Origin: Cryobacterium sp. PH31-L1
GTDB taxonomy: Bacteria > Actinomycetota > Actinomycetes > Actinomycetales > Microbacteriaceae
Length of the DNA: 64,000 nucleotides
Assembly (NCBI RefSeq): GCF_030063145.1
Contig: NZ_JASISM010000005.1
Span: 296,452-360,451 of the forward strand
Reading direction: 5' to 3'
Position 1 is the stretch's first letter; the number at the start of each line of letters is the position of its first letter. Positions 8,633 to 17,338 of this stretch are shown piece after piece. The notes below the pieces were generated by a model. That model saw only the letters and a program-made list of their open reading frames with translations. It ran no database searches and was not told where the DNA came from. The position numbers were made by a program, and so were the translations under genes.

Positions 8633-8940
8633 CTAGCCGCGCCGGCGCAAGCGCACCGTGGGAAGAGGCGGTGCCGGAATCGGGCCGGGTTGTCCGGCGG
8701 GAAAGCTGCCGAAGCGCGGCTCGAGGGCCACACCGTCGACCACCCCGACATCAGCTACGCCGACCGCCCAGTCGACCGTCCCGACATCAGCACCGACGAC
8801 CACGCTTTCAGCAGCGCTGATCTCCGTCTGCCACCGGGCGCGGTAGGCGACGATCTCTTCGTGGCTGCATTGCCAACCTCTATCTGGCGTTCCAGGACGA
8901 TGTGCTCGCCTTGCAGGACCAGATTGAAGGCCGGGCCCAC
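8633..8940 (-). other. unrecognised open stretch, possibly decayed gene end
   Basis: The minus strand is open in more than one frame. One frame gives GPAFNLVLQGEHIVLERQ and another gives HEEIVAYRARWQTEIS and then a Val/Asp-rich tail ending at 8633. The fragments look like parts of a real protein split by a frameshift, but I do not recognise the family. It is joined in frame to the broken cupin upstream only because the cupin lost its own stop frame. Confidence 0.3.
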
Positions 8941-8951
8941 TAGGTGCTGTG

Positions 8952-9232
8952 TCAGGCGAATTTTTCACACTCGACGAATTCGATGGTGTGCGCGCACCAC
9001 GGTTCTCGACGGTGTGTTCGGCCCCGGATGGCCGCGTGTAGCTCTGACCGTTGCGAATTTCCGCGACGATCTCTGAGCCGTCGGCGTTGATCACGTGCAT
9101 GGTTGCGCTCACGAGGGGCACAACCACATATTCATATTCGTGCACGTGCATGGGAATGGCATCGCCGGGTTCAATCGTCCACTTGGTCGCGCGAAAAATT
9201 TCATTGTCGATTTGCGTCTCACCGGTGGCCAT
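8952..9232 (-). pseudogene. small cupin-domain protein with C-terminal frameshift
   Basis: From ATG 9232 (GGGGAA upstream) the frame gives a one-domain cupin: PGDAIPMHVHEYEYVVVPL (metal-binding HxH plus Glu) and GQSYTRPSGAEHTVENRG (second cupin motif with His). Members normally end with -NTIEFVEVE-. That tail exists here in the next frame (HTIEFVECEKFA, stop at 8952-8954), so a shift occurred in the GC run GTGCGCGCAC near 8988-8997. In the unshifted frame translation would run on to 8633 and add about 120 unrelated residues. The core cupin could still fold. A sequencing error cannot be excluded. Confidence 0.65.
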
Positions 9233-9300
9233 GAGTTCCCCTTGCTCGTGCAGCGGACAGTACGACGATCCTACTCAGGGTAAGACGGGAACGACGCGGT

Positions 9301-10587
9301 CTACGCGGCGCCAGCGGCGGCATCCGCCCGTACCGTGTTGGTATCGGCGGGGTCCTTCTGGCGGCGACTGGCGAGCAAAAACGGCAAGCCGACGAGCTGA
9401 ACGACCGCGCCGATCACGAGCGAGGCACCGTAGCCCTGCAGGTCGGCCGCACGGCCGAGGGCGGGCTGAATGAAGACCCCGCCGAGGCTGCCGAACAGGG
9501 AGTCGAACGACAACACGGTCGCGCGCTGCTTCGACGGGATCATGTCGTTGAGGTAGGCCTGCCGCACCGGCCCGGCGACGGCGAACACGAAACCCCAGAT
9601 TACGAGGAGAATGACCGCGAGCCAGAACAGGCGATTCAGGCCGAGTGCCACGAGCGTCCCGACGCTCACGATCGACGCGACGAGCACCATGCTCGTGCGC
9701 TTCGCGAACAGAGAGCGGATGCGCGGCGCCAGCAGTCCGCCGCCCACTTGGGCTAGAGACAGCACGGCCGCCGCCAGCCCGGCGATGGAGTACGCGGTCG
9801 GGTCGCCGTAGAGCTCAAGCAGATACGGCTGCAGCGCGTAGAACGCGTAAATGCCGACCCCGCCGGCGAACGGTGCGGAAAAGATGACGTAGCGCACCGA
9901 GCGCTTGCGCAGGCCGTGTTCGATCGACTGGGTGAGTACGTTGCGGGTGGCCGTCAGCGGGCCAGCCGACCGGTCAGGGGTGAACCCGAGGTCCTTCATG
10001 ACTACGTAGGCGAAGACGAACATGACCACGAGCACGCCAGCACGCAGCAGGAATGGCACGCCGAGGTTGGTGGCCTGGGCGATCACCCCGCCGAGCACCG
10101 AGCCGGTGAACATGGCGATTCCGGTCACCACGAGGCCACGACCGAACACGGCCTCGAGGCTGCCCGTGTATCCGGTCGAGGCCAGGGCGTCGACCAGCCA
10201 AGCTTCCACCGCGCCGGAGAAGAAGGTGAAACCGAGCCCGAGCAGCACCGACACGAGCGCCCACCACACGAACGGCGCGTGCCAGAGCCACAGCATCCAG
10301 TAGAGGCCGGTCGTGACCGACAGTGTGATCGTGCCGAGGAGATAAGACGCCTTACGGCCGACCGTGTCGGCGACCACCCCGGTGGGAATCTCGAAGACGA
10401 CCATGCCCACGGTGAAGAATGCGTTGGCGGCGAAGGCTTCGAAGTTCGACAGCCCAGCGTCGAGCAGAAACAACGTGTTGATGCCCCAGATGAACGATGC
10501 GGCCAGGGTGTTGCCGAGCATCAGGGTCAGATACACGCGCTGCACGCGTCGCGCCGCCTGGTTCACGATCAGCTCCGGCCGATGCAT
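9301..10587 (-). CDS. MFS transporter
   Basis: 428 residues, twelve predicted membrane helices. The MFS motif between helices 2 and 3 is visible as PTGVVADTVGRKASYL (G-x3-D-x2-G-R-[KR]), and a second half starts after the loop near residue 200 (SIEHGLRKRSVRYVIF). Similar proteins are drug or metabolite exporters of the inner membrane; substrate not determinable. Start ATG 10587 gives MHRPELIVNQAARR; a TTG five codons upstream is possible. Divergent from the truncated MalT-like regulator at 10715. Confidence 0.85.
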   Translation of the reverse strand: MHRPELIVNQAARRVQRVYLTLMLGNTLAASFIWGINTLFLLDAGLSNFEAFAANAFFTVGMVVFEIPTGVVADTVGRKASYLLGTITLSVTTGLYWMLWLWHAPFVWWALVSVLLGLGFTFFSGAVEAWLVDALASTGYTGSLEAVFGRGLVVTGIAMFTGSVLGGVIAQATNLGVPFLLRAGVLVVMFVFAYVVMKDLGFTPDRSAGPLTATRNVLTQSIEHGLRKRSVRYVIFSAPFAGGVGIYAFYALQPYLLELYGDPTAYSIAGLAAAVLSLAQVGGGLLAPRIRSLFAKRTSMVLVASIVSVGTLVALGLNRLFWLAVILLVIWGFVFAVAGPVRQAYLNDMIPSKQRATVLSFDSLFGSLGGVFIQPALGRAADLQGYGASLVIGAVVQLVGLPFLLASRRQKDPADTNTVRADAAAGAA

Positions 10588-10714
10588 ATTTTCACAGAGC
10601 AATCATCGACCCTGTTCGAGCGGATGGCTACCCGCGACGCGCTCGGGTCAGGTCATGACGGCCATCGGCGGGAGATGCCGGACACCAAGCACGTCGTGAC
10701 CCTGTGATGAGGGC

Positions 10715-11260
10715 ATGTCGATGCCGGTTGTGGCTACGAAGCTCTTCATTCCCGCTCGTCGACCACAGGTCGTGACTCGTCCGCGCCTGATCGAGCGCCT
10801 GCACGAAGGCCTGCGGGCCGGGCACAAACGAACTCTGATCTCCGCCCCGGCCGGGTTCGGCAAGACGACGCTCCTGAGTGAATGGATCGCCGCACTGCCC
10901 GAGCCGGCGGGCAGGATGGCCTGGGTCTCGCTCAACGAGGCAGAACGCGATCCGGCCCGGTTTCTGAGTTATCTGGTCGCCGCCGTGCAGATCGCCGGCG
11001 TCAGCATCGAAGCGGATGCCCCCGCCCCCGCCGGTCAGCCGCGCTCCGCCGAGCAGACCATAACGGCCCTCATCAACGCCGTGGCGCGCGCCGGGCACGA
11101 AATCGTCGTCGTGCTGGATGACTTCCACGTGGTCTCCGGTGGACCGGTCACCGACCTGGTGACTCTTCTGCTCGACCACCAGCCGTCGAACCTGCACTTG
11201 GTCATCGCCGGCCGCGCCGATCCCCCGCTGCCGCTGGCGCGCCTGCGCGCCGTTTCGGTG
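10715..11260 (+). pseudogene. MalT/LuxR-type ATP-dependent regulator, N-terminal fragment
   Basis: The first about 178 residues of a large LAL-type regulator: ATKLFIPARRPQVVTRPRLI, Walker A APAGFGKTTLLSEW, and Walker B IVVVLDDFHVV followed by LHLVIAGRADPPLPLARLRA. Full family members run 850-900 residues with TPR-like repeats and a C-terminal LuxR helix-turn-helix. Here family similarity stops at about 11250 and the frame continues as the antisense of the VOC gene, ending at 11782. The DNA-binding end is therefore gone. Probably the remnant left by a deletion that placed the VOC gene against it. Confidence 0.8.
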
Positions 11261-11275
11261 CGAGCACGACCGGGA

Positions 11276-11719
11276 TCAGCTGTCCGCCGGCTGCTGGCCC
11301 AGGTAGGCGTCCGGCCCCTTCTCGGCGGCGACCGGGTCCATCCACAGGGCGCTGAACTCGTTGCCCTCGGGATCCTGAAAGTCGCGCGCGTACATGAAGC
11401 CGTAATCCTGGGGCTCGCGCGGCTCGGTGGCGCCGGCGGCCAGCGCCTTCTCGAGCAACGCGTCGACCTCGTCGCGGGAGTCTCGGCTGAACGCGGTCTG
11501 CGTCATCACAGAGATACGCGGATCGGCGATGGGCTTGTCGGTGAAAGTGGCGAAGAAGTCCCGGGTGAGCACCATGAGGTAGAGGTTCTCTTCGATCACG
11601 ATGCAGGCGGCGTTCTCGTCGGTGAACACCGGGTTGACGCGCCAGCCGAGGGCCTCAAAAAAAGTCTTCGACCGGTCGAGGTCACTCGTGGAGAGGTTGA
11701 CGAAGATGCTGGTAACCAT
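11276..11719 (-). CDS. VOC (glyoxalase/bleomycin-resistance) family protein
   Basis: 147 residues with two beta-alpha-beta-beta-beta modules: IFVNLSTSDLDRSKTFFEAL at the N-terminus and FMYARDFQDPEGNEFSALWM near the end, the DPEGN turn being the family hallmark. Similar proteins are metal-dependent lyases or resistance proteins; without a clear full set of metal ligands the reaction is not assignable. ATG 11719 is chosen because TAGGAG precedes it. It is convergent with the truncated regulator and lies downstream of the marR gene on the same strand (90-base gap). Confidence 0.82.
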   Translation of the reverse strand: MVTSIFVNLSTSDLDRSKTFFEALGWRVNPVFTDENAACIVIEENLYLMVLTRDFFATFTDKPIADPRISVMTQTAFSRDSRDEVDALLEKALAAGATEPREPQDYGFMYARDFQDPEGNEFSALWMDPVAAEKGPDAYLGQQPADS

Positions 11720-11808
11720 GCTGACTCCTATGTCGGTCAAAAGCGATCCGTCGATCTGCGGTCCTGCCAACATACTGGTTGAAACACGCAGGCTGTCAAG
11801 TGACAAGT

Positions 11809-12348
11809 TCAGTCCCGCAGGTGACCATCCACGTCGGGGTCCACGAAATCGCCGGCGTCACGGCGAAAACCGGTCAGCACGCTGATCAGGTTCTGAACCT
11901 CACCGGCACCCAGGCCCGGCTGCGTGAACACTCGAGCGTTGAGTTCGTCGGTGGCGGCGAGCACGCTGGTCTGGCCCAGCGGCGTGAGCTCGATCAGCGT
12001 GGCTCGCCCATCGGTCGGGTGCGCCACCCGTCGCACGAGTCCGGCCGCTTCAAGCCGGTCGACCGTGTTGGTCACGCTGGTGGGGTGCACTTGTAGCCTG
12101 GCGCTGGCCTTGGCCATCGGCAGCGCCTTGCTGCGGGTGAAGCTCAGCAGCGCGAGCAGTTCATAGCGGGCAAAGGTGAGGCTGAGCGGCTTGAGAACCG
12201 TATCGATGCGGGCGAGCATGATCTGCTGGGTGCGCATGATCGAGGTGACCGCGGCCATTCCGTCGGCGGCGTCTGCCCAGCCGTGCTCGACCCAGTGGCG
12301 GCGCGCCTCGAGGATGGGATCGGTCTGCAACGGGGGTATTGAAGACAT
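11809..12348 (-). CDS. MarR family transcriptional regulator
   Basis: 179 residues with the MarR winged helix: LSLTFARYELLALLSF, then recognition helix region ASARLQVHPTSVTNTVDRLE and wing VRRVAHPTDGRATLIELTPLG. SD AGGAGG sits six bases before ATG 12348. Divergent from the acyl-CoA dehydrogenase operon, with a 17-bp-arm palindrome at 12429-12468 in between, so it probably represses that operon and itself, and is released by an acyl-CoA or related effector, as in PaaR/FadR-like MarR proteins. The target is inference, the fold is clear. Confidence 0.9.
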   Translation of the reverse strand: MSSIPPLQTDPILEARRHWVEHGWADAADGMAAVTSIMRTQQIMLARIDTVLKPLSLTFARYELLALLSFTRSKALPMAKASARLQVHPTSVTNTVDRLEAAGLVRRVAHPTDGRATLIELTPLGQTSVLAATDELNARVFTQPGLGAGEVQNLISVLTGFRRDAGDFVDPDVDGHLRD

Positions 12349-12428
12349 CGGTCCTCCTAACTGGCGAGCGGATGCCCACGGCTATGTTCTCACGCGCCAA
12401 CGCGGCGCAGAAATGGCCAACCCAAAAA

Positions 12429-12468
12429 ATACTAGGAAGCCCTAGCAATTACTAGGGCTTCCTAGTAT
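12429..12468. promoter_or_regulatory. large palindromic operator between marR and the ACAD operon
   Basis: Perfect inverted repeat: left arm ATACTAGGAAGCCCTAG (12429-12445), spacer CAATTA, right arm CTAGGGCTTCCTAGTAT. Each arm is itself a small inverted repeat (CTAGG-AAGC-CCTAG), so there may be two dimer sites. Its place, 80 bases before marR and 60 before the dehydrogenase gene, fits control of both promoters. Confidence 0.85.
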
Positions 12469-12527
12469 CTTGGTCGGAGACAACACAACGTCGTTTTTAT
12501 CCGGCGTTGCGAGGAAGCAGGCGGAGC

Positions 12528-13667
12528 ATGTTCCAGCTCAGTGAAGACCAACGCGACCTGGTGGCGATGGTGCGCGATTTTGCGACCTCCTCGCTCGCCC
12601 CGCACGCGGTGGAATGGGACCAGACCAAACATTTTCCGATCGACGTGCTCGAGGAGGCAGGGAGCCTGGGCATGGGCGGCATCTACGTGCAAGAAGATGT
12701 GGGCGGCTCGGGCCTCACCCGCAGCGATGCCGCGCACATCTTCGAAGAACTCGCCAAGGGCGACCCCACCATCGCCGCCTACATCTCTATTCACAACATG
12801 GTCGCCTGGATGATCGACAGTTTCGGCAACACGGACCAGCGCAAAAAATGGGTTCCCGACCTGGCCGCCATGACGTCGCTCGGCAGTTACTGCCTCACCG
12901 AACCGGATGCCGGTTCCGACGCGGGTGCCCTCCGCACCAAGGCCGTGCGCGACGGCGATGACTACGTGCTCAACGGCGTGAAACAGTTCATCTCCGGAGC
13001 CGGATGCTCGAGCGTCTATGTCGTCATGGCGCGAACGAGCGACACCGGCAACCAGGGCATTTCCGCGATCGTGGTACCGGCCGAAACACCCGGGCTCTCC
13101 TTCGGCCCGAACGAGAAGAAGATGGGCTGGAACGCCATGCCCACCGCCCAGGTGATCTTCCACAACGTGCGCGTGCCGGTCGGTAACCTGCTCGGCGCCG
13201 AGGGCGACGGATTCGGCATCGCCATGAAGGGACTCAACGGCGGGCGCATCAACATGGGTGCCTGCTCCCTCGGCGGCGCCCAGTGGGCGCTCGACCAGAC
13301 CGTGGCCTACCTGAAGGAGCGCAAGGCTTTCGGCAAACCGCTGATCGATCAGCAAGCCCTCGTGTTCGAACTCGCCGACATGGACACCGAGCTCGAAACG
13401 GCCCGCACCATGATCTGGCGGGCAGCGGATGCCCTGGACCGCGGCGCCCCCGACCTCGTGAAACTCTGCGCGATGGCCAAACGCGTCGCCACCGACGCCG
13501 GATTCTCGGTGGCCAACCGCGCCATCCAGCTGCACGGCGGCTACGGCTACCTCAGCGAATACGGCATCGAAAAGGTCGTGCGCGACCTGCGCGTGCACCA
13601 GATCCTCGAGGGCAGCAACGAGATCATGCGCCTCATCATCGGGCGGACCCTGGCGGATGTCCACTGA
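12528..13667 (+). CDS. acyl-CoA dehydrogenase, isobutyryl-CoA dehydrogenase-like
   Basis: 379 residues, full length for the family. Landmarks: FAD/substrate loop YCLTEPDAGSDAGALRTKA near 130, GMGGIYVQEDVGGSGL near 55, and C-terminal LSEYGIEKVVRDLRVHQILE followed by GSNEIMR, where the Glu of EG-[ST]-NE is the usual catalytic base of this branch. The neighbour 3-hydroxyisobutyrate dehydrogenase points to isobutyryl-CoA oxidation in valine breakdown. It hands electrons to ETF, whose two genes lie in the same run. Start ATG 12528 (GCGGAG upstream). First gene after the palindromic operator, so probably MarR-controlled. Confidence 0.88.
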   Translation: MFQLSEDQRDLVAMVRDFATSSLAPHAVEWDQTKHFPIDVLEEAGSLGMGGIYVQEDVGGSGLTRSDAAHIFEELAKGDPTIAAYISIHNMVAWMIDSFGNTDQRKKWVPDLAAMTSLGSYCLTEPDAGSDAGALRTKAVRDGDDYVLNGVKQFISGAGCSSVYVVMARTSDTGNQGISAIVVPAETPGLSFGPNEKKMGWNAMPTAQVIFHNVRVPVGNLLGAEGDGFGIAMKGLNGGRINMGACSLGGAQWALDQTVAYLKERKAFGKPLIDQQALVFELADMDTELETARTMIWRAADALDRGAPDLVKLCAMAKRVATDAGFSVANRAIQLHGGYGYLSEYGIEKVVRDLRVHQILEGSNEIMRLIIGRTLADVH

Positions 13668-13726
13668 CCGCCGGACGCACCGGTTGAAGATAGTCCTGAC
13701 CACCACACCCTGAAGAAGGAAAACAG

Positions 13727-14638
13727 ATGAGCAACCGAATAGCCTTCATCGGCCTGGGTCACATGGGCGGCCCGATGGCCGCCAACCTGGTCACGGCCGG
13801 ACACACCGTCATCGGCTACGACCTCGTGCCCGCCGCCCTCGACGAGGCTCGCGCGAACGGCATCACCGTGGCCGAGTCGGCGGCGGCCGCCGTGGCCGAC
13901 GCCGAGATCGTGATCACCATGCTCCCGAGCGGCCGGCACGTGCTCGGCGCCTACCAAGGCGACGGGGCTACTGCCGGACTGATCGCATCCGCGGGGCCGC
14001 ACACGCTCTTTCTCGAATGCTCCACGATCGACGTGAGCGACGCACGCGCCGCACGCGACCTGCTCGTCGCGGCCGGACACCGCGGCTTGGACGCGCCGGT
14101 CTCCGGCGGAGTGGGCGGCGCCACGGCCGGCACACTCACCTTCATGGTGGGGGCCGACCCTGCAGACTTCGAATCGGCACTGCCGGTGCTGCAGATCATG
14201 GGCGGCAAGATCGTGCACTGCGGCGAATCGGGCGCCGGGCAAGCTGCCAAGGTCTGCAACAACATGATCCTCGGAATCTCGATGATCGCCGTGAGTGAGG
14301 CGTTCGTGCTCGCCGAGAAGCTCGGCCTCAGCCACCAGGCCCTGTTCGACGTGGCCTCCGCGGCCTCCGGGCAGTGCTGGGCCCTCACCACGAACTGCCC
14401 GGTGCCCGGACCGGTGCCGACCAGCCCGGCCAACCGGGACTACCAGCCCGGCTTTGCCGGAGCGCTCATGGCGAAGGACCTCGGCCTGGCCGTGAACGCC
14501 CTCGAAGCCACCGGCGTTGCGGCCGAACTCGCCCCGCTCGCCGCCCAGATCTACCGCCGCTTCGCCGACGCGGATGGCGGTGGTCGGGACTTCTCCGGCA
14601 TCATCACCGAGATCCGTGCCAACTCCGAGCACACCTAA
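13727..14638 (+). CDS. mmsB: 3-hydroxyisobutyrate dehydrogenase
   Basis: 303 residues. N-terminal NAD-binding GLGHMGGPMAANLVTAGH, substrate-binding signature DAPVSGGVGGATAGTLTFMV near residue 124, and catalytic Lys region GAGQAAKVCNNMILG near 170 (G-x3-K-x2-N). Oxidises 3-hydroxyisobutyrate to methylmalonate semialdehyde in valine catabolism. SD GAAGAAGGAAA upstream of ATG 13727. Sixty bases after the acyl-CoA dehydrogenase and ten before menB, so one transcript is likely. Confidence 0.92.
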   Translation: MSNRIAFIGLGHMGGPMAANLVTAGHTVIGYDLVPAALDEARANGITVAESAAAAVADAEIVITMLPSGRHVLGAYQGDGATAGLIASAGPHTLFLECSTIDVSDARAARDLLVAAGHRGLDAPVSGGVGGATAGTLTFMVGADPADFESALPVLQIMGGKIVHCGESGAGQAAKVCNNMILGISMIAVSEAFVLAEKLGLSHQALFDVASAASGQCWALTTNCPVPGPVPTSPANRDYQPGFAGALMAKDLGLAVNALEATGVAAELAPLAAQIYRRFADADGGGRDFSGIITEIRANSEHT

Positions 14639-14647
14639 GCTGAAACC

Positions 14648-15535
14648 ATGACTCAGGTTTCCGAAATTTTCGATCCGTCCCTGTGGAAGCCGGTCGACGG
14701 CTTCTCCGCGCTGGCCGACATCACCTATCACCACGACAACGCCGGCCGGGTCGCCCGCGTCGCCTTCAACCGGCCGGAGGTGCGCAACGCCTTCCGCCCG
14801 CAGTCGGTCGATGAGCTCTACCGGGTGCTCGACGACGCCATGCAGAACACCAAAATCGGCGTCGTTCTGCTCACCGGCAACGGACCCAGCCCCAAAGACG
14901 GCGGCTGGGCGTTCTGCTCCGGCGGCGACCAGCGAATCCGCGGCCGCGATGGCTACCAGTACCGCGACGGAACCGTGAGCACCGGTCGGTTGCATATTCT
15001 CGAGGTCCAGCGACTTATCCGCTTCATGCCCAAGGTCGTCATCGCCGTCATTCCCGGCTGGGCGGCCGGCGGCGGACACTCCCTGCACTCGGTCTGCGAC
15101 CTGTCGATCGCCAGCAAGGAACACGGCATGTTCAAACAAACGGATGCCGACGTCGGCTCGTTCGACGGCGGTTACGGCAGCGCCTACTTCGCCCAGCACG
15201 TCGGGCAGAAGTTCGCCAGGGAAGTGTTCTTTCTCGCCCGCCCGTACGACGCGCAGCGCGCCTATGAGATGGGCGCCGTCAACGCGGTGGTGCCGCACGC
15301 CGAACTGGAGACCACCGCGCTGGACTGGGCCAACACCATCCTCACGAAGTCGCCGACCGCGATCCGCATGCTCAAGTACTCCTTCAACGCCATCGATGAC
15401 GGACTGGTCGGCCAGCAGCTCTTCGCTGGCGAGGCCACCCGCCTCGCCTACGGCACCGACGAAGCCGTCGAGGGCAAGGAAGCATTCCTCGAACACCGCG
15501 AACCCGACTGGTCCCCCTTTCCCTGGCAGTTCTAG
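14648..15535 (+). CDS. menB: 1,4-dihydroxy-2-naphthoyl-CoA synthase
   Basis: 295 residues. Crotonase fold with the MenB-specific stretches GWAFCSGGDQRIRG near 95, PGWAAGGGHSLHSVCDL near 140, TDADVGSFDGGYGSAYFA near 165 and LAYGTDEAVEGKEAFLEHRE at the C-terminus. The TDAD sequence is that of mycobacterial (type II) MenB, which supplies its own carboxylate instead of bicarbonate. It closes the second ring of menaquinone. Oddly it sits between a valine-pathway gene and etfB rather than with other men genes. A role as the enoyl-CoA hydratase of the valine route is possible but the MenB-specific residues argue for naphthoate synthase. Confidence 0.9.
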   Translation: MTQVSEIFDPSLWKPVDGFSALADITYHHDNAGRVARVAFNRPEVRNAFRPQSVDELYRVLDDAMQNTKIGVVLLTGNGPSPKDGGWAFCSGGDQRIRGRDGYQYRDGTVSTGRLHILEVQRLIRFMPKVVIAVIPGWAAGGGHSLHSVCDLSIASKEHGMFKQTDADVGSFDGGYGSAYFAQHVGQKFAREVFFLARPYDAQRAYEMGAVNAVVPHAELETTALDWANTILTKSPTAIRMLKYSFNAIDDGLVGQQLFAGEATRLAYGTDEAVEGKEAFLEHREPDWSPFPWQF

Positions 15536-15578
15536 CCGGCATAACAGGCGAGACCAACGGGCTCGCAGGAGGTAGCTC

Positions 15579-16349
15579 ATGAAAATCATCGTTCTGGTCA
15601 AGCAAGTGCCAGACACCTGGGGAGACCGTACCCTCGACCTCAGGACGGGGTGGCTCGATCGAGGGTCGAGCGACTCCGTCATTGACGAGATCAATGAGCG
15701 TGCTCTCGAGGTGGCGCTGAGCTACCAGGACGGCAACGACGCCGAGGTCGTCGCGCTCACCATGGGTCCAGACTCGGCCAAAGACATACTGCGCAAGGCG
15801 CTGGCGATGGGAGCCGACTCGGCCATCCACCTGCTCGACGGCGGCCTGGCCGGAGCCGACCTGCTGCGCACCTCCGAGGTCATCGCCGCCGCAGCCACCA
15901 AGGCCGGGTTCGATCTGATCATCGCCGGCAACGAATCCACCGATGGCCGCGGCGGAACGCTCCCCTCACTGATCGCCGGCCGGCTCGGCGTGGCGCAGGC
16001 CACCTATCTCGACTCCGTCGTCATCACAACGGATGCTGTCAGCGGCCACCGCGCCACCGAAAACGGGTCCATGACCCTGCACTCCCCGCTTCCCGCCGTC
16101 GTATCGGTGACCGAGCAGTCGGCCGAACCCCGGTTCCCCAATTTCAAGGGCATCATGCGCGCCAAGAAGAAGCCCGTCACGGTCTGGTCCTTGGCCGACC
16201 TCGGGCTGGACGCCGCCGCGGCATCCGCTCATTCCGTGATCACCCAGACCAGCCCCCGTCCGGCCCGTGTGGCCGGCACCAAGATCGTCGATCGGGGCAA
16301 CGCGGGCGTTGAACTCGCGGAATTTCTCGCCGCCGGCCGTCTGATCTAG
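15579..16349 (+). CDS. etfB: electron transfer flavoprotein subunit beta
   Basis: 256 residues. Starts with the EtfB hallmark [15 protein letters not shown] and has the AMP-site region [24 protein letters not shown] near 57 and [22 protein letters not shown] near 115. With EtfA it forms the FAD/AMP heterodimer that collects electrons from acyl-CoA dehydrogenases. GGAGGT lies six bases before the ATG. Followed by etfA after 11 bases. Confidence 0.95.
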   Translation: MKIIVLVKQVPDTWGDRTLDLRTGWLDRGSSDSVIDEINERALEVALSYQDGNDAEVVALTMGPDSAKDILRKALAMGADSAIHLLDGGLAGADLLRTSEVIAAAATKAGFDLIIAGNESTDGRGGTLPSLIAGRLGVAQATYLDSVVITTDAVSGHRATENGSMTLHSPLPAVVSVTEQSAEPRFPNFKGIMRAKKKPVTVWSLADLGLDAAAASAHSVITQTSPRPARVAGTKIVDRGNAGVELAEFLAAGRLI

Positions 16350-16360
16350 GAAGGCACACA

Positions 16361-17338
16361 ATGTCGAATATTCTCGCCCTCATTGAAATCTCGCCCGACG
16401 GCGTCATCGCCAACACCGCACCGATGCTGCTCGGCGCCGCAGCCCGTCTGGGCACACCGGTCGCCGTCGTCGCCGCCCCGCCCGGCATCTCGACCATCCT
16501 CACCGAACAGCTCGGTGCTCTCGGAGCCGAACAGGTCTACGTCGGCGAAACCGACCAGACCACGGCCGTACTGCTGACCCCGCAGATTGAAGCCCTCGTG
16601 GATGCGTTCACCACGCTCGGACCGGCCGCCGTTCTCGTGGCGCACTCCATCGACGGTCGCGAGATTGCCGCCCATGTCGCGCTCCGCACCCGGGGCGCCC
16701 TGCTGACAGATGCCGTGGACCTACACCGGGACGGCGACGCGATCGTCGCCTCGCACTCCGTTTTCGGCGGCGCGTACACCGTCGATTCGACCGTGCAGGG
16801 CGGCCCCGCCGTCGTCACTGTGCGCCAGGGCGCAGTCGACGGTCGTGCCGAGCCGAAAACGGCGACCGTCACGCAGGTCACGCTCGACCTCGACACGTCC
16901 CGATCGACCCTGATCGACAGCGTTGAGGCCACCTCGGTGGCCGCGGACCGGCCCGACCTGCGCGGTGCCAAAACCGTGGTGTCCGGCGGTCGCGGTTTGC
17001 AGTCGCAGGAGAAGTTCGTGCTGGTGGAGCAGCTGGCGGATGCCCTCGGCGCCGCGGTCGGCGCTTCCCGCGCCGCCGTCGATGCCGGGTTCGTGGCGCA
17101 GACGTCTCAGGTCGGCCAGACCGGTGTCACCGTCTCGCCGCAGCTCTACATTGCGCTGGGAATCTCCGGCGCCATCCAGCACCGCGCCGGCATGCAGACC
17201 GCCAAGACCATCGTCGCCATCAACACCGACGCCGACGCCCCCATCTTCGACATTGCCGACTTCGGAATCGTCGGGGACGTCTTCACCGTCGTCCCCCAGC
17301 TCATCGACGCGATCGGCAAACGAAGCAGCGCGCAGTGA
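16361..17338 (+). CDS. etfA: electron transfer flavoprotein subunit alpha
   Basis: 325 residues. The FAD-binding C-terminal domain is clear: [62 protein letters not shown] and [20 protein letters not shown]. Partner of EtfB. Its stop overlaps the GTG start of the membrane cytochrome gene (GTGA at 17335-17338), so the two are probably translated together. Confidence 0.95.
   Translation: MSNILALIEISPDGVIANTAPMLLGAAARLGTPVAVVAAPPGISTILTEQLGALGAEQVYVGETDQTTAVLLTPQIEALVDAFTTLGPAAVLVAHSIDGREIAAHVALRTRGALLTDAVDLHRDGDAIVASHSVFGGAYTVDSTVQGGPAVVTVRQGAVDGRAEPKTATVTQVTLDLDTSRSTLIDSVEATSVAADRPDLRGAKTVVSGGRGLQSQEKFVLVEQLADALGAAVGASRAAVDAGFVAQTSQVGQTGVTVSPQLYIALGISGAIQHRAGMQTAKTIVAINTDADAPIFDIADFGIVGDVFTVVPQLIDAIGKRSSAQ

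Noticed and set aside
12462..13706. 414-codon minus-strand frame
   Set aside because: Antisense of the acyl-CoA dehydrogenase; His/Val/Asp-rich composition typical of shadows in high-GC genes.
13547..15694. 715-codon minus-strand frame
   Set aside because: Spans antisense of three clear genes (dehydrogenase end, mmsB, menB); no family features.
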